The notes beneath the pieces are model-generated. The model was not told where the DNA came from and ran no database searches. It worked only from the letters and a program-made list of their open reading frames with translations. A DNA stretch of 64,000 nucleotides from Streptomyces sp. M92 (GTDB lineage Bacteria; Actinomycetota; Actinomycetes; Streptomycetales; Streptomycetaceae): the NCBI RefSeq assembly GCF_028473745.1, contig NZ_CP101137.1, positions 3,844,001-3,908,000 on the forward strand, written 5' to 3'. This document shows, in pieces, positions 1 to 8,144 of the stretch; within the stretch, counting starts at the first letter, position 1; each line of letters starts with the position of its first letter. Position numbers and translations under genes: made by a program.

Positions 1-310
1 GGACCTGGGCTTCGTCGAGATGGTCGGTGGGAACTGCGATTCCAGTGCCGCCCGCTGCGGTGACGAGTTCGGCGGTCTCCTCAATGGTCTCGGTCGTCCG
101 GCCGACCTCGCTGGCCCGGGCCCGGGTGGTTCGGCCGGTCACATACACGGTCGCGCCGGCCCGCCCCAGTTCCACAGCCTGAGCTCGTCCCGCCCCGCGG
201 GTAGCACCCGCCACGAGGGCGATCCGTCCCGCGAGCGGACCCTTCGGACTGGCCTGCTCGGTGTTCTTGGTGGTCTGCCTGGTGATGTCCTCGTTGCTCA
301 TGTCATCCAT
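1..310 (-). CDS. short-chain dehydrogenase/reductase, N-terminal part (cut by window edge)
   Basis: Reading the minus strand from the ATG at 310 (or the in-frame ATG at 301) gives about 100 residues of a Rossmann-fold SDR. After a polar leader comes GRIALVAGATRGAGRAQA, the glycine-rich NAD(P)-binding motif, then a second strand ending VYVTGRT, which is typical of the coenzyme-specificity region. The catalytic Tyr-Lys part lies outside the window, so substrate and completeness are unknown. The gene is read away from the biosynthetic cluster and separated from it by a 1-kb repeat-rich stretch, so I treat it as a neighbour and not a pathway member. Start choice is uncertain because no clear ribosome binding site precedes either ATG. 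Confidence 0.8.
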   Translation of the reverse strand, partial: MDDMSNEDITRQTTKNTEQASPKGPLAGRIALVAGATRGAGRAQAVELGRAGATVYVTGRTTRARASEVGRTTETIEETAELVTAAGGTGIAVPTDHLDEAQV

Positions 311-1311
311 CGTTCACGCTAAAACCGACAGAACACGTCACCTTTTATGTGCGGGTACCGCGCATCGTCCCGGCCATAGCGCCAAGTACGTCCTCACACT
401 GAGACGCCGGTCAGGCTCCCGTGCACGGCATGGACACCGCACGCATGATCTCCCAGCGGGAGACCAGCTGGCATCAAGGGAACGGGCGATCGACCTCAGC
501 CCGGTCTGGGTCCCCGGCACCCCCACCCGCCCGGACCAGCTCGTCTGGGACACCCAATCCGACACGATGAGGAGCCAGTTGACCTCTGGAGTCTGCGGAA
601 TGTTCGACCGTGACGCTCGTTTGACGCTCTGGGTGCACTCACGCTGTGCGGGGAGTAAGAAACGTGGCTCTGACCTGGTCTTTTCCGTGGCTCGCTGAGA
701 CCGACATCCTTCCGATGACGTCGCATGCGGAGTGCGTCGCGATCCTCGAACCTGCTGGCAGGGGGTCTGACCTGCGCTTTTGTGCGCCGCTGGGCCGGGC
801 CCGGCGGACCGGCCGTCAGGGGTGGCGGCTCGCCCTGGGCGGGGGAGGCGCTCGCCGCACGCATGCCGGACACCGCCGTCCCGGCGCCCTGTACCGAGGC
901 GACCGCGGGCGGCACGCTCCTCGGCGGACCCGGCGGACCCGGCGGACCCGGCGGACCCGGCGGACCCGGCGGACCCGGCGGACCCGGCGGACCCGGCGGA
1001 CCCGGCGGACCCGGCGGACCCGGCGGACCCGGCGGACCGGCGGGTCCGGGTGCGCTCCCGACCGGACGGGCCTGACGCCGTGACCGAACCAGCTGTCGCG
1101 GAAGCGAAGGGCCCGACCTCACCTGGTCCTTTCCCGTGTCGGTAGGGAGTCGCCTGCTTTCGACGGGGTCGCACGGGGAGTGCGCGGCGATCCCCGATGC
1201 CGCGGGCAAGGTGCCCGGTCCCCGGCGGGGTCGTCGTGTCCGGGAAGTCCGGCCGGACAAGGGAGGGCAGCGGGCCCCGCGGCGGGGTGCACAGCCGGCG
1301 GGAGCCGGGCG
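311..1311. other. 1-kb stretch with no convincing gene; repeats only
   Basis: No frame has the codon pattern or motifs of a known family. Open frames crossing it on both strands are low-complexity products of the 9-bp repeat (Gly-Gly-Pro, Pro-Pro-Gly, Arg-Arg-Thr or Pro-Ala-Asp runs). Two diverged copies of an approximately 85-bp segment lie on either side of the repeat, near 669-750 and 1116-1200. Both begin with a CACCTGGTC/GACCTGGTC-like stretch and both contain GGAGTGCG. A third short echo, TCTGACCTGCGCTTTT, begins near 767. Confidence 0.6.
923..1038. repeat. 9-bp tandem repeat, GGCGGACCC, 12 full copies plus a partial
   Basis: Twelve perfect head-to-tail copies of GGCGGACCC run from 923 to 1030, followed by an 8-base partial copy. 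The unit length is a multiple of three, so all six frames stay open and create spurious collagen-like frames. No gene claim is made. Confidence 0.95.
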
Positions 1312-1366
1312 CGCCGAAGCGCCGGGCCGGCCCCTCGGGGGAGGGGGCCGGTCCGGCGCTTCGGCG
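1312..1366 (-). terminator. hairpin terminator after the carboxylase operon
   Basis: A 23-bp inverted repeat with one mismatch (arms 1312-1334 and 1344-1366, 9-base loop) lies directly after the stop codon of the minus-strand carboxylase epsilon gene. GC-rich hairpins without a long U tract are usual terminators in Streptomyces. Confidence 0.75.
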
Positions 1367-1375
1367 CGGCACCGC

Positions 1376-1564
1376 TCAGGGCGTCTGCCAGCTGTGCGGG
1401 GGGTGGAAGCGGTGGGGGCGCCAGGAGGTGGTGCCGGGCGTGGGCGTCGGCGCGTCGACGCCGGCCCGGGCGGCACGGCTGAGCAGCAGGGCCGCGAGGG
1501 CGGCCAGTTCCTCGTCCGTGGCCTGGCCTTTCTCGATACGGATGGGGGGCGGGGGAGTGAGCAT
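1376..1564 (-). CDS. acyl-CoA carboxylase epsilon subunit
   Basis: A 62-residue protein containing IRIEKGQATDEELAALAALL and then a Trp-rich tail, the pattern of the small epsilon subunits of actinobacterial acetyl-/propionyl-CoA carboxylases (AccE/PccE). These hold the carboxyltransferase core to the biotinylated alpha subunit. The ATG at 1564 follows GGAGGTCCC. The gene lies 32 bp downstream of the carboxyltransferase gene on the same strand, so the two are surely co-transcribed. No alpha (biotin carboxylase/BCCP) subunit is in the window, so the complex must borrow one from elsewhere in the genome. In a polyketide/fatty-acid cluster its likely job is extra malonyl-CoA supply. Confidence 0.85.
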   Translation of the reverse strand: MLTPPPPIRIEKGQATDEELAALAALLLSRAARAGVDAPTPTPGTTSWRPHRFHPPHSWQTP

Positions 1565-1596
1565 GGGACCTCCGTCACTGTGGGACGGCCGTGCCG

Positions 1597-3141
<1,545 letters not shown>

Positions 3142-3165
3142 GTCTCCCCCTGATGGGACGGGATG

Positions 3166-3597
3166 TCAGTTGCCGAGCCGGCGCAGACCGTTCATCTGGA
3201 GCACGGCGAAGGCCGCGACGACGGCCGCCTGGAGCGGGGTCCACACGGTGCCGACGGTGTTCGGGTCCAGCCAGCCGAAGACCACGGCGGCCACGCTCGC
3301 GACCGCCCACAGCAGGTTCGCCTCGATGACCGCCTTGGTGGCCGCGGTGGACGGCACCGGGCGGCTGGCCAGCACGGCGACCAGCACGCCGTAGATGGTG
3401 AGGAACACGCCGATGCCGCGGAGGAAGCCGGTGTCGAGGCCGAGCAGGTCCCCCACCGGGCCGGCCGCGAACAGGTAGATGAGGCCGTTGCCGCCGGTCA
3501 CGACGGCGTCGAGGCCGAGGAAGAGACGTAACGGACGCGCGGCCTCCGCGCGCCCCTGGGTCGTCACGGCGCGGGCCGGCGACTGGCTCGTGGTCAT
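3166..3597 (-). CDS. small four-helix integral membrane protein, function unknown
   Basis: A 143-residue protein with about four predicted membrane segments (for example GGNGLIYLFAAGPVGDLLGL, then a segment around IGVFLTIYGVLVAVLA, one around ANLLWAVASVAAVVFG, and a last one before LQMNGLRRLGN). I do not recognise a catalytic family; small hydrophobic proteins of this layout are common in actinobacteria. The ATG at 3597 is chosen because GGAGAACC precedes it; a TTG four codons upstream is also open. It is the first gene of the operon with the carboxylase beta and epsilon genes (25-bp gap) and lies just downstream of SARP-type repeats, so it is probably expressed with the pathway. A link to transport or enzyme anchoring is guesswork. 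Confidence 0.7.
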   Translation of the reverse strand: MTTSQSPARAVTTQGRAEAARPLRLFLGLDAVVTGGNGLIYLFAAGPVGDLLGLDTGFLRGIGVFLTIYGVLVAVLASRPVPSTAATKAVIEANLLWAVASVAAVVFGWLDPNTVGTVWTPLQAAVVAAFAVLQMNGLRRLGN

Positions 3598-3640
3598 GTG
3601 GTTCTCCAAAGGTCGGGGGGCGTTTCCACTTCCGGTCCGG

Positions 3641-3672
3641 ATCGTCCCAAGCAGTACTGACCGGCGGCTGAC
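3641..3672 (-). promoter_or_regulatory. SARP-type direct repeats and -10 for the carboxylase operon
   Basis: On the minus strand GTCAG occurs at 3672-3668 and again at 3661-3657, exactly 11 bp apart. The second heptamer is followed after 8 bp by GACGAT (3646-3641), an nAnnnT -10. This is the geometry known for OmpR-like SARP activators. It lies about 45 bp upstream of the ATG at 3597. Confidence 0.6.
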
Positions 3673-3704
3673 GTGCCGCTTACGCGGCGTCGGGACCGGT
3701 GGCG

Positions 3705-4499
3705 TCAGGTGAGCTGGAGCAGGGGAGCGCGCACGTCACCGGAGAGGGCCGGGTCGTGGGACAGGATGGCGCTCTCGACCTGCCGCAGCGCGGGGGAGGG
3801 CTCGATGCCGAGTTCGTCAGCGAGGTGGCGGCGCATACGGCGGAACACGTCCAGGGCGTCGGCCTGGCGGCCGGCGCAGTACAAGGCGATCATCAGCTGC
3901 TCGCAGAAGCGTTCCCTGAGCGGGTGGCTCGTATGGGTCTCGGCGAGTTCGGCCAGGACCGCGGCGTGCCGGCCGAGCCTCAGCTCGGCGTCGAAGCGGA
4001 GCTCCATGGCCCGCATGCGGTACTCCTCGTAGCGGGCACCGGCGAGCTGGCACAGGGTCCCGCCGGTGAAGCCGCCGAAGACCGGCCCCCGCCACATGGC
4101 CAGGGCCTGCCTCAGTAACCGGGCCGCCTCCTCCGGTGAGCCCGAGCCGAGGGTCTCGGCCTGGCGGACCGTCCTGACGAACTCGGCGGCGTCCAGCTCC
4201 CCCTCGTTGACCGTCAGGCGGTAGCCCGAGGGGTGGATGGTGACGCGCGAGGTGGTGCGGTCGGGCTCCAGGCCGCGCAGCTTGCGACGCAGCCGGCTGA
4301 CGTGGGCCTGAAGCGCGTTGGCCTGGTTGTCCGGGGCGCCCTCGCCCCACATCTCCTCGACCAGCGCCTCACCGGAGACCGACTGACCCTCGCTGACCAG
4401 CAGCGTCTGGACCAGAGTCCGCTGCAGATCGCCGGAGATCTCGGCCGGTCCCGACGCGGTGCGGATCTGCAGTGCCCCGAGGATCGAGAACCTCAGCAT
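3705..4499 (-). CDS. SARP-family pathway-specific activator
   Basis: A 264-residue protein of the classic short SARP (AfsR/ActII-ORF4/RedD) layout. Residues about 1-95 form an OmpR-like winged helix (LRFSILGALQI, then SVSGEALVEEMWG, LQAHVSRLRRKL, SGYRL). Residues about 100-250 form the bacterial transcriptional activation domain (YEEYRMRAMELRFDAEL, HPLRERFCEQLMIALY, DVFRRMRRHLADELGIEPSP). The ATG at 4499 follows AAGGGGGAAAC; upstream frame extensions run through the tRNA-like genes and are rejected. A TTA leucine codon (complement of 4116-4118) makes translation dependent on the bldA tRNA. An ARE-like imperfect palindrome lies about 140 bp upstream. Repeats of the SARP type at other promoters in the cluster suggest it switches on most biosynthetic operons here. 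Confidence 0.93.
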   Translation of the reverse strand: MLRFSILGALQIRTASGPAEISGDLQRTLVQTLLVSEGQSVSGEALVEEMWGEGAPDNQANALQAHVSRLRRKLRGLEPDRTTSRVTIHPSGYRLTVNEGELDAAEFVRTVRQAETLGSGSPEEAARLLRQALAMWRGPVFGGFTGGTLCQLAGARYEEYRMRAMELRFDAELRLGRHAAVLAELAETHTSHPLRERFCEQLMIALYCAGRQADALDVFRRMRRHLADELGIEPSPALRQVESAILSHDPALSGDVRAPLLQLT

Positions 4500-4637
4500 G
4501 TTTCCCCCTTGGCGATCAGTGCGGCAGAGAGTGGTCGGGGGCCGGTCACGGCGGTCCGTCTCGCCGAGGCCGCATGGCGGTCTCCCGGCCGGTCTCCGTC
4601 CCGGGGTTTCCTCCCGACTCCATCCTGGCACAGAATC

Positions 4638-4656
4638 ATTCCTTTGAGAAGGTATT
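4638..4656. promoter_or_regulatory. ARE-like operator upstream of the SARP gene (imperfect)
   Basis: On the minus strand one half site AATACCTTC is followed by TC and AAAGGAATG. The right half matches the mirror GAAGGTATT at 6 of 9 positions. The left half is the same AATACCTTC-type half site found in the perfect palindrome at 39695. It is a plausible binding site for the cluster's butyrolactone-receptor-like TetR, controlling SARP transcription. Confidence 0.5.
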
Positions 4657-4760
4657 TTTCTGCTGAACGAATCTGAGCCGGGCCCGCAAGGGTGATGACC
4701 TGCGCGTTTGCTGGACGTCAGGGGCCAAGCGGAAGGCGTGGTGGTGGATGCGAACGTGTC

Positions 4761-4806
4761 CGCGCCCCGGTGCGCCGCCCAGTGTCGGGCAGCGCACCGG
4801 GGCGCG
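4761..4806 (-). terminator. strong hairpin, terminator for the tRNA-like transcript
   Basis: A perfect 15-bp stem (CGCGCCCCGGTGCGC at 4761-4775 pairing with 4792-4806) is extended inward by GCCC/GGGC. It lies downstream of the two minus-strand tRNA-like genes and upstream of the SARP promoter, so it would separate the two transcription units. Confidence 0.7.
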
Positions 4807-4914
4807 TGTGTCCGCCGGCGCGGGGGGTCACCGACGGTGCATGCGGCACCGGGGCCGCGCGGCCGATGGGGCGGGGCCGCGCCGGCAGCCGGGTGCCGGG
4901 GTGTGGACGACGAG

Positions 4915-5007
4915 CGGAGAGGGCAGGATTTGAACCTGCGTGGGCTTTGTGGGCCCGACCGTGAGATTGCTCTCTGGTCCCCGATAGGCCGCTCCGGGCA
5001 CCTCTCC
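4915..5007 (-). tRNA. tRNA-Ser-like RNA lacking a normal anticodon loop, copy A
   Basis: Read on the minus strand this 93-nt unit folds as a class II tRNA. The acceptor stem is GGAGAGG/CCTCTCC with discriminator G73 and no encoded CCA. A D-arm CCCG/CGGG has the 11-nt loop GAGCGGCCTAT. The long variable arm is GGGC-CCACAAA-GCCC. The T-arm is GCAGG-TTCAAAT-CCTGC. These are tRNA-Ser hallmarks (G73, long extra arm, GGAGCGGC D-loop). The anticodon arm is abnormal: 21 nt instead of 17, best paired as ACC/GGT, a small internal loop (A / AC), then GAGA/TCTC closed by the tetraloop GCAA. No 7-nt loop with U33 can be formed, so decoding looks impossible. It may be a dedicated seryl carrier for the seryl transferase encoded divergently at 5307. 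A decayed tRNA-Ser is the alternative, but both copies keep the same fold. Confidence 0.8.
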
Positions 5008-5038
5008 TTGTGTGGCCATTGGTGCGTGGCCGATTGCG

Positions 5039-5131
5039 CGGAGAGGGCAGGATTTGAACCTGCGTGGGCTTTGTGGGCCCGACCGTGAGATTGCTCCCTG
5101 GTCCCCGATAAGCCGCTCCGGGCACCTCTCC
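5039..5131 (-). tRNA. tRNA-Ser-like RNA lacking a normal anticodon loop, copy B
   Basis: Second tandem copy, 31 bp upstream of copy A on the same strand and nearly identical to it. The two differences are informative. One is C-to-T in the D-loop (GGCTTAT instead of GGCCTAT), which is unpaired. The other is A-to-G in the odd anticodon hairpin (GGGA instead of GAGA), which converts an A-U into a G-U pair and so keeps the GCAA-capped stem. Acceptor, T-arm, variable arm and G73 are unchanged. The 5' end (5131) lies about 40 bp downstream of the predicted -10 at 5177-5172, so A and B are probably one processed transcript. CCA must be added after transcription. Confidence 0.8.
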
Positions 5132-5171
5132 TCGTTCCCGGCCTCCGGTCTCCCGTGCCGTTCACGAGAAC

Positions 5172-5231
5172 AACATTGGCAGAGGGTTCTGACAAAGCGC
5201 TGACGTCTCTCTGACTCGATCGGAGAATGCT
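5172..5231. promoter_or_regulatory. bidirectional SARP-type promoter: tRNA-like genes and seryl transferase
   Basis: CTGAC occurs at 5189, 5200 and 5211, three times at exact 11-bp spacing. On the minus strand these are GTCAG heptamers, followed after 8 bp by CAATGT (5177-5172), an nAnnnT -10 aimed at the tRNA-like genes. On the plus strand the last repeat is followed after 8 bp by AATGCT (5226-5231), aimed at the gene at 5307. Confidence 0.6.
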
Positions 5232-5306
5232 CGTCCGGTCTTTTCCAGAACCTGTCCCCGGTGCTCTACTCGGGACGACGGAAAACGCTCCCGAAAGGGG
5301 AAAACA

Positions 5307-6302
5307 ATGACCGTGACCGCCATGGACACCCAGATTCTCGAGGCGATACGCACCCATACGTCAAGCGAGAATCCCAGCGCGTTCCTGGCCCTCAACAGCG
5401 GAAACGACGTCTTCACACTGCCCGGCGCCGACGGCGTCGTCGTGTATCGCCGCACGGGCCGGTTCGCCGTTCAGCTCGGTGGCCCCTTCGCCGCCCCCGA
5501 CGCCTACGGCCCCCTCCTGGAGGCCTTTCGCCGACATGTCCGCGACGAGGGCCGCACCCTGGTCGGTATCCAGCTTCAGCGCGCCGACGCCGAGCACTAC
5601 GCCCACCGCGGCTTCACCGTCAACCAGGTCGGCGCCTCCTGGGCCGTCGGCCTGCCCGACTTCACACTGAGCGGCACCCGCTTCATGCAGCTGCGCAACA
5701 AGATCTCCCGGGCCCGCCGCAACGGCCTGGTCGTCCAGGAGGTCCCCGCCGACGACTGGCAGGACGCGATCGCCGCCATCGACCGGGCCTGGCTCGGCGC
5801 CAAGGGCGGCGCCCGGCAACTGGAGTTCCTGGTCGGCCAGATCGGCGGACCGGCGCAGGCGCATCGCCGGCTGTTCACCGGCACCATCGACGGCAGCCCC
5901 GTGGCGTACATCTCCTACTCGCCGGTGTACGGCGGCCGGGCGGGCTGGATGCACGACCTGAGCCGGCGCGTCCCGGACGGCTCCCCGGGACTGATGGAGG
6001 CCATCAACGCGACCGCCGTCGAGGTGTTCCGTTCGGAGGGCGTCGAGTGGCTGCACTTCGGCTTCACCCCGTTCACCGGCCTCGACGCCGGCCACGAGAT
6101 CGACGGCCACAGTCCGGCGTTCCAGTGGCTGATGCACGCCCTATGGGCCGAGGGGGCCGCGCTGTACCCGGCGCAGACCCAGCTGTCGTACAAGCAGAAG
6201 TGGGCTCCGGACGTGGTCATCCCGGAGTACGTCGCCTTCGACGGCCCGGGGGCCTCGCTGGCCTCCTTCGCCCACGTCTTCCGTGCCTGCAAGGCCTTCT
6301 GA
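5307..6302 (+). CDS. seryl-tRNA-dependent aminoacyl transferase (MprF C-terminal/DUF2156 type, VlmA-like)
   Basis: A 331-residue soluble protein of the GNAT-fold DUF2156 family, the catalytic domain of lysyl-phosphatidylglycerol synthase MprF but without its membrane helices. Visible motifs are RRTGRFAVQLGGPFA near residue 50, the core MQLRNKISRARRNGLVV near residue 130, AGWMHDLSRR near 215 and LSYKQKWAP near 295. In valanimycin biosynthesis VlmA, of this family, moves serine from seryl-tRNA to the oxygen of an alkylhydroxylamine. With a SerRS, an N-hydroxylase and azoxy-forming enzymes in the same cluster I infer the same reaction here. The ATG at 5307 follows AAAGGGG. It is divergent from the tRNA-like genes, sharing their control region. 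Confidence is high for the fold and good for the role. Confidence 0.88.
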   Translation: MTVTAMDTQILEAIRTHTSSENPSAFLALNSGNDVFTLPGADGVVVYRRTGRFAVQLGGPFAAPDAYGPLLEAFRRHVRDEGRTLVGIQLQRADAEHYAHRGFTVNQVGASWAVGLPDFTLSGTRFMQLRNKISRARRNGLVVQEVPADDWQDAIAAIDRAWLGAKGGARQLEFLVGQIGGPAQAHRRLFTGTIDGSPVAYISYSPVYGGRAGWMHDLSRRVPDGSPGLMEAINATAVEVFRSEGVEWLHFGFTPFTGLDAGHEIDGHSPAFQWLMHALWAEGAALYPAQTQLSYKQKWAPDVVIPEYVAFDGPGASLASFAHVFRACKAF

Positions 6303-6445
6303 CCGGGCATCACCCGTCACGTCCGCGGCGGGGCACGCCGGACCGACCGTGCCCGCGGCGGGACACGGCGTCGCCGCGAGCCGCGGGTCGCCCTCTGCGC
6401 ACCGCCCTCACGCACCACCCGTCTTCCGGAACAGGAGAACCAGCG

Positions 6446-6610
6446 ATGAGCGACAACGGACCCGACACCAGCACCGAACTCCTCCAGCACACCGTGGTCG
6501 AGCGGCTGATGGCCGTCATCGGCGCGCCCGACGACGAGGATGTGGCGCGCGACGCGGACGCCGCCGTCCTGGCGCTCGACGACCGGCTGCGCGCCGAGTC
6601 CGCCGCCTGA
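6446..6610 (+). CDS. small acidic protein of 54 residues, unknown
   Basis: The ATG at 6446 has a good ribosome binding site (AGGAG, 9 bases upstream). The frame shows Streptomyces third-position GC bias and ends at 6610. The peptide is acidic and helical (LLQHTVVERLMAVIGAP, then DDEDVARDADAAVLALDDRL), with no Cys, no signal peptide and no membrane helix. It lies 143 bp behind the seryl transferase and ahead of the desaturase promoter, so it is probably co-transcribed with the transferase. I recognise no family. It could be a partner or modulator of the transferase or of the tRNA-like RNA, but that is speculation from position. Confidence 0.65.
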   Translation: MSDNGPDTSTELLQHTVVERLMAVIGAPDDEDVARDADAAVLALDDRLRAESAA

Positions 6611-6622
6611 CGACAGCCGCCG

Positions 6623-6663
6623 ATCAGACCGGCATCAGTGGCACATCAGCCTGGCGCGGCACG
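6623..6663 (+). promoter_or_regulatory. SARP-type direct repeats before the desaturase operon
   Basis: ATCAG occurs at 6623, 6634 and 6645, three copies at exact 11-bp spacing. The last heptamer is followed after 8 bp by CACGCT at about 6660, an nAnnnT -10. The same CACGCT hexamer occurs in the same position at the aldehyde dehydrogenase promoter. Confidence 0.6.
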
Positions 6664-6855
6664 CTGGACACGTGTTCGTCCGGTGGTCCCCCGGCGGAGT
6701 ACCGCACTGTGCTCCGGCGTAACCGGACCGCCGGGCGGGCACGCCCGCGCGTTCCCGACCGCCCGCGGGAGCATTGTCGACTCGCGGCGCCCGCAGGTTG
6801 GCGGGGCAGCGGCGCCGCCGCCCGAACGGGGCACTTCTCCCAAGGAGAGCAACGC

Positions 6856-7959
6856 ATGCAGCGTCCGCACACACAAGAAGCCGGGGCAGCAGCCGCCTCC
6901 GCGGCCGGTCCGCGCACCGGCGCCTCGGCGACGTTCGCCGAGCTCCTCAAACGCGTCAAGGCGGAAGGTCTCCTCGACCTCGACCCGCGCTACTACGTGG
7001 GCCGCCTCGCGCTCAACACCACCCTGCTGCTGATCGGATTCGCCGCGTTCTTCGCCCTGGGCGACTCCTGGTGGCAGCTGCTGACAGCCCTGTGGATGGG
7101 GCTGTGCGGCGGCCAGTCGGCGTTCATGTGGCACGACGCCGGACACAAGGCCATGTTCCGCGGCAAGAAGGCCGCCTCCGCCGTCGGCTACATCCACGCC
7201 AACCTCGTCAACGGGGTCAGCTACGGCTGGTGGGTCAACCATCACAACCGGCACCACAGCAACCCCAACCACCTGGACAAGGACCCGGACATCGGCCGGC
7301 GCACCGTCATCTTCGACGTCAAGCAGTACCCCAGCCGACGGGGTACGCAGAAGTTCGTCGTGCGCCACCAGAGCGTGCTGTTCTTCGTGCTGCTCGTCCT
7401 GGAGGGCTTCAAGATGCTCCGGACGGCAGTGGTGTCCATCGCCCAGGGCAAGACCAAGCGGCCCGTGCTGGAGTCGTTCCTGATCGTGCTGCGCACCGCG
7501 GTCTACTGCGCCCTGGTCTTCACGGTGCTGTCGCCGGTCCTCGCCGTCGCGTTCATCCTTGTGCAGCACGCCGCCCTGGGCGTCTACTTCGGCATGATCT
7601 TCGCCCCGAACCACAAGGGCATGGACGTCCGCGACGGCGAGGAGGAGACCCTGGACTGGCTGGAGCGCCAGGTCCTCACCTCTCGCAACATCCGCCCGAA
7701 CCCGGTGGTCGACTTCCTCTACGGCGGCCTCAACTACCAGGTCGAGCACCATCTCTTCCCGGCCATGCCGCAGAAGCACCTGCCGCGCGCCCGGGAACTG
7801 ACCCGCGCCTACTGCGCCGAGCGCGGGGTGCCGTACCACGAGGTCGGCTTCTGGGCCTCCTACCGGGAGGTCGCCTCCTACCTGTACGAGGTCAGTGAGC
7901 CGGTGCGGGCCGGGACCGTGGAGGAGGAGATCAGGCGCCGGGCGGCCCAGGCGGCCTGA
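6856..7959 (+). CDS. membrane fatty-acid desaturase
   Basis: A 367-residue integral membrane diiron desaturase with all three histidine boxes: HDAGH near residue 96, HHNRHH near 131 and QVEHH near 297. Membrane segments flank them (LALNTTLLLIGFAAFFALG near 55, hydrophobic stretches near 170 and 220). Family members take electrons from ferredoxin and introduce a cis double bond into acyl chains. A dedicated copy suggests an olefin in the alkyl tail. Known aliphatic azoxy products often have a 1-alkenyl group, so desaturation near the nitrogen is possible but not demonstrable. The ATG at 6856 follows AAGGAG. It begins a plus-strand group with an exporter, ferredoxin and FabI, behind SARP-type repeats. 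Confidence 0.92.
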   Translation: MQRPHTQEAGAAAASAAGPRTGASATFAELLKRVKAEGLLDLDPRYYVGRLALNTTLLLIGFAAFFALGDSWWQLLTALWMGLCGGQSAFMWHDAGHKAMFRGKKAASAVGYIHANLVNGVSYGWWVNHHNRHHSNPNHLDKDPDIGRRTVIFDVKQYPSRRGTQKFVVRHQSVLFFVLLVLEGFKMLRTAVVSIAQGKTKRPVLESFLIVLRTAVYCALVFTVLSPVLAVAFILVQHAALGVYFGMIFAPNHKGMDVRDGEEETLDWLERQVLTSRNIRPNPVVDFLYGGLNYQVEHHLFPAMPQKHLPRARELTRAYCAERGVPYHEVGFWASYREVASYLYEVSEPVRAGTVEEEIRRRAAQAA

Positions 7960-8144
7960 CCCGGCCCGCGCCCCTCGGTCACCGCCGGTCCGGGACCTCC
8001 CCCACACTCCGGTCCTGCACGGCCCCGCACCCCCCCACGCGTCCACAGCCCCGGCCCCCGGGCCGCACGCCCGGGCCCGCCGTCGGCCCGGGCGGTTCCC
8101 TCACCGGAGTCCCTGAGAACCAGGAGTCCAAGGAGAGCCTCCCC

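Noticed and set aside
496..1578. Long open frame encoding a collagen-like Pro-Pro-Gly protein on the minus strand (and Gly-Gly-Pro frames on the plus strand)
   Set aside because: All frames are kept open by the 9-bp repeat. No start with a ribosome binding site, no flanking domain, and it would overlap the carboxylase epsilon gene.
4915..5131. Ordinary tRNA-Ser or tRNA-Leu (CAA) genes
   Set aside because: G73 and the D-arm fit serine, not leucine, and no 5-bp stem with a 7-nt loop and U33 can be formed around any triplet.
3705..5357. SARP gene extended to a 550-residue protein
   Set aside because: The extension translates the two tRNA-like genes and a terminator. The ATG at 4499 has a good ribosome binding site and gives a normal-length SARP.
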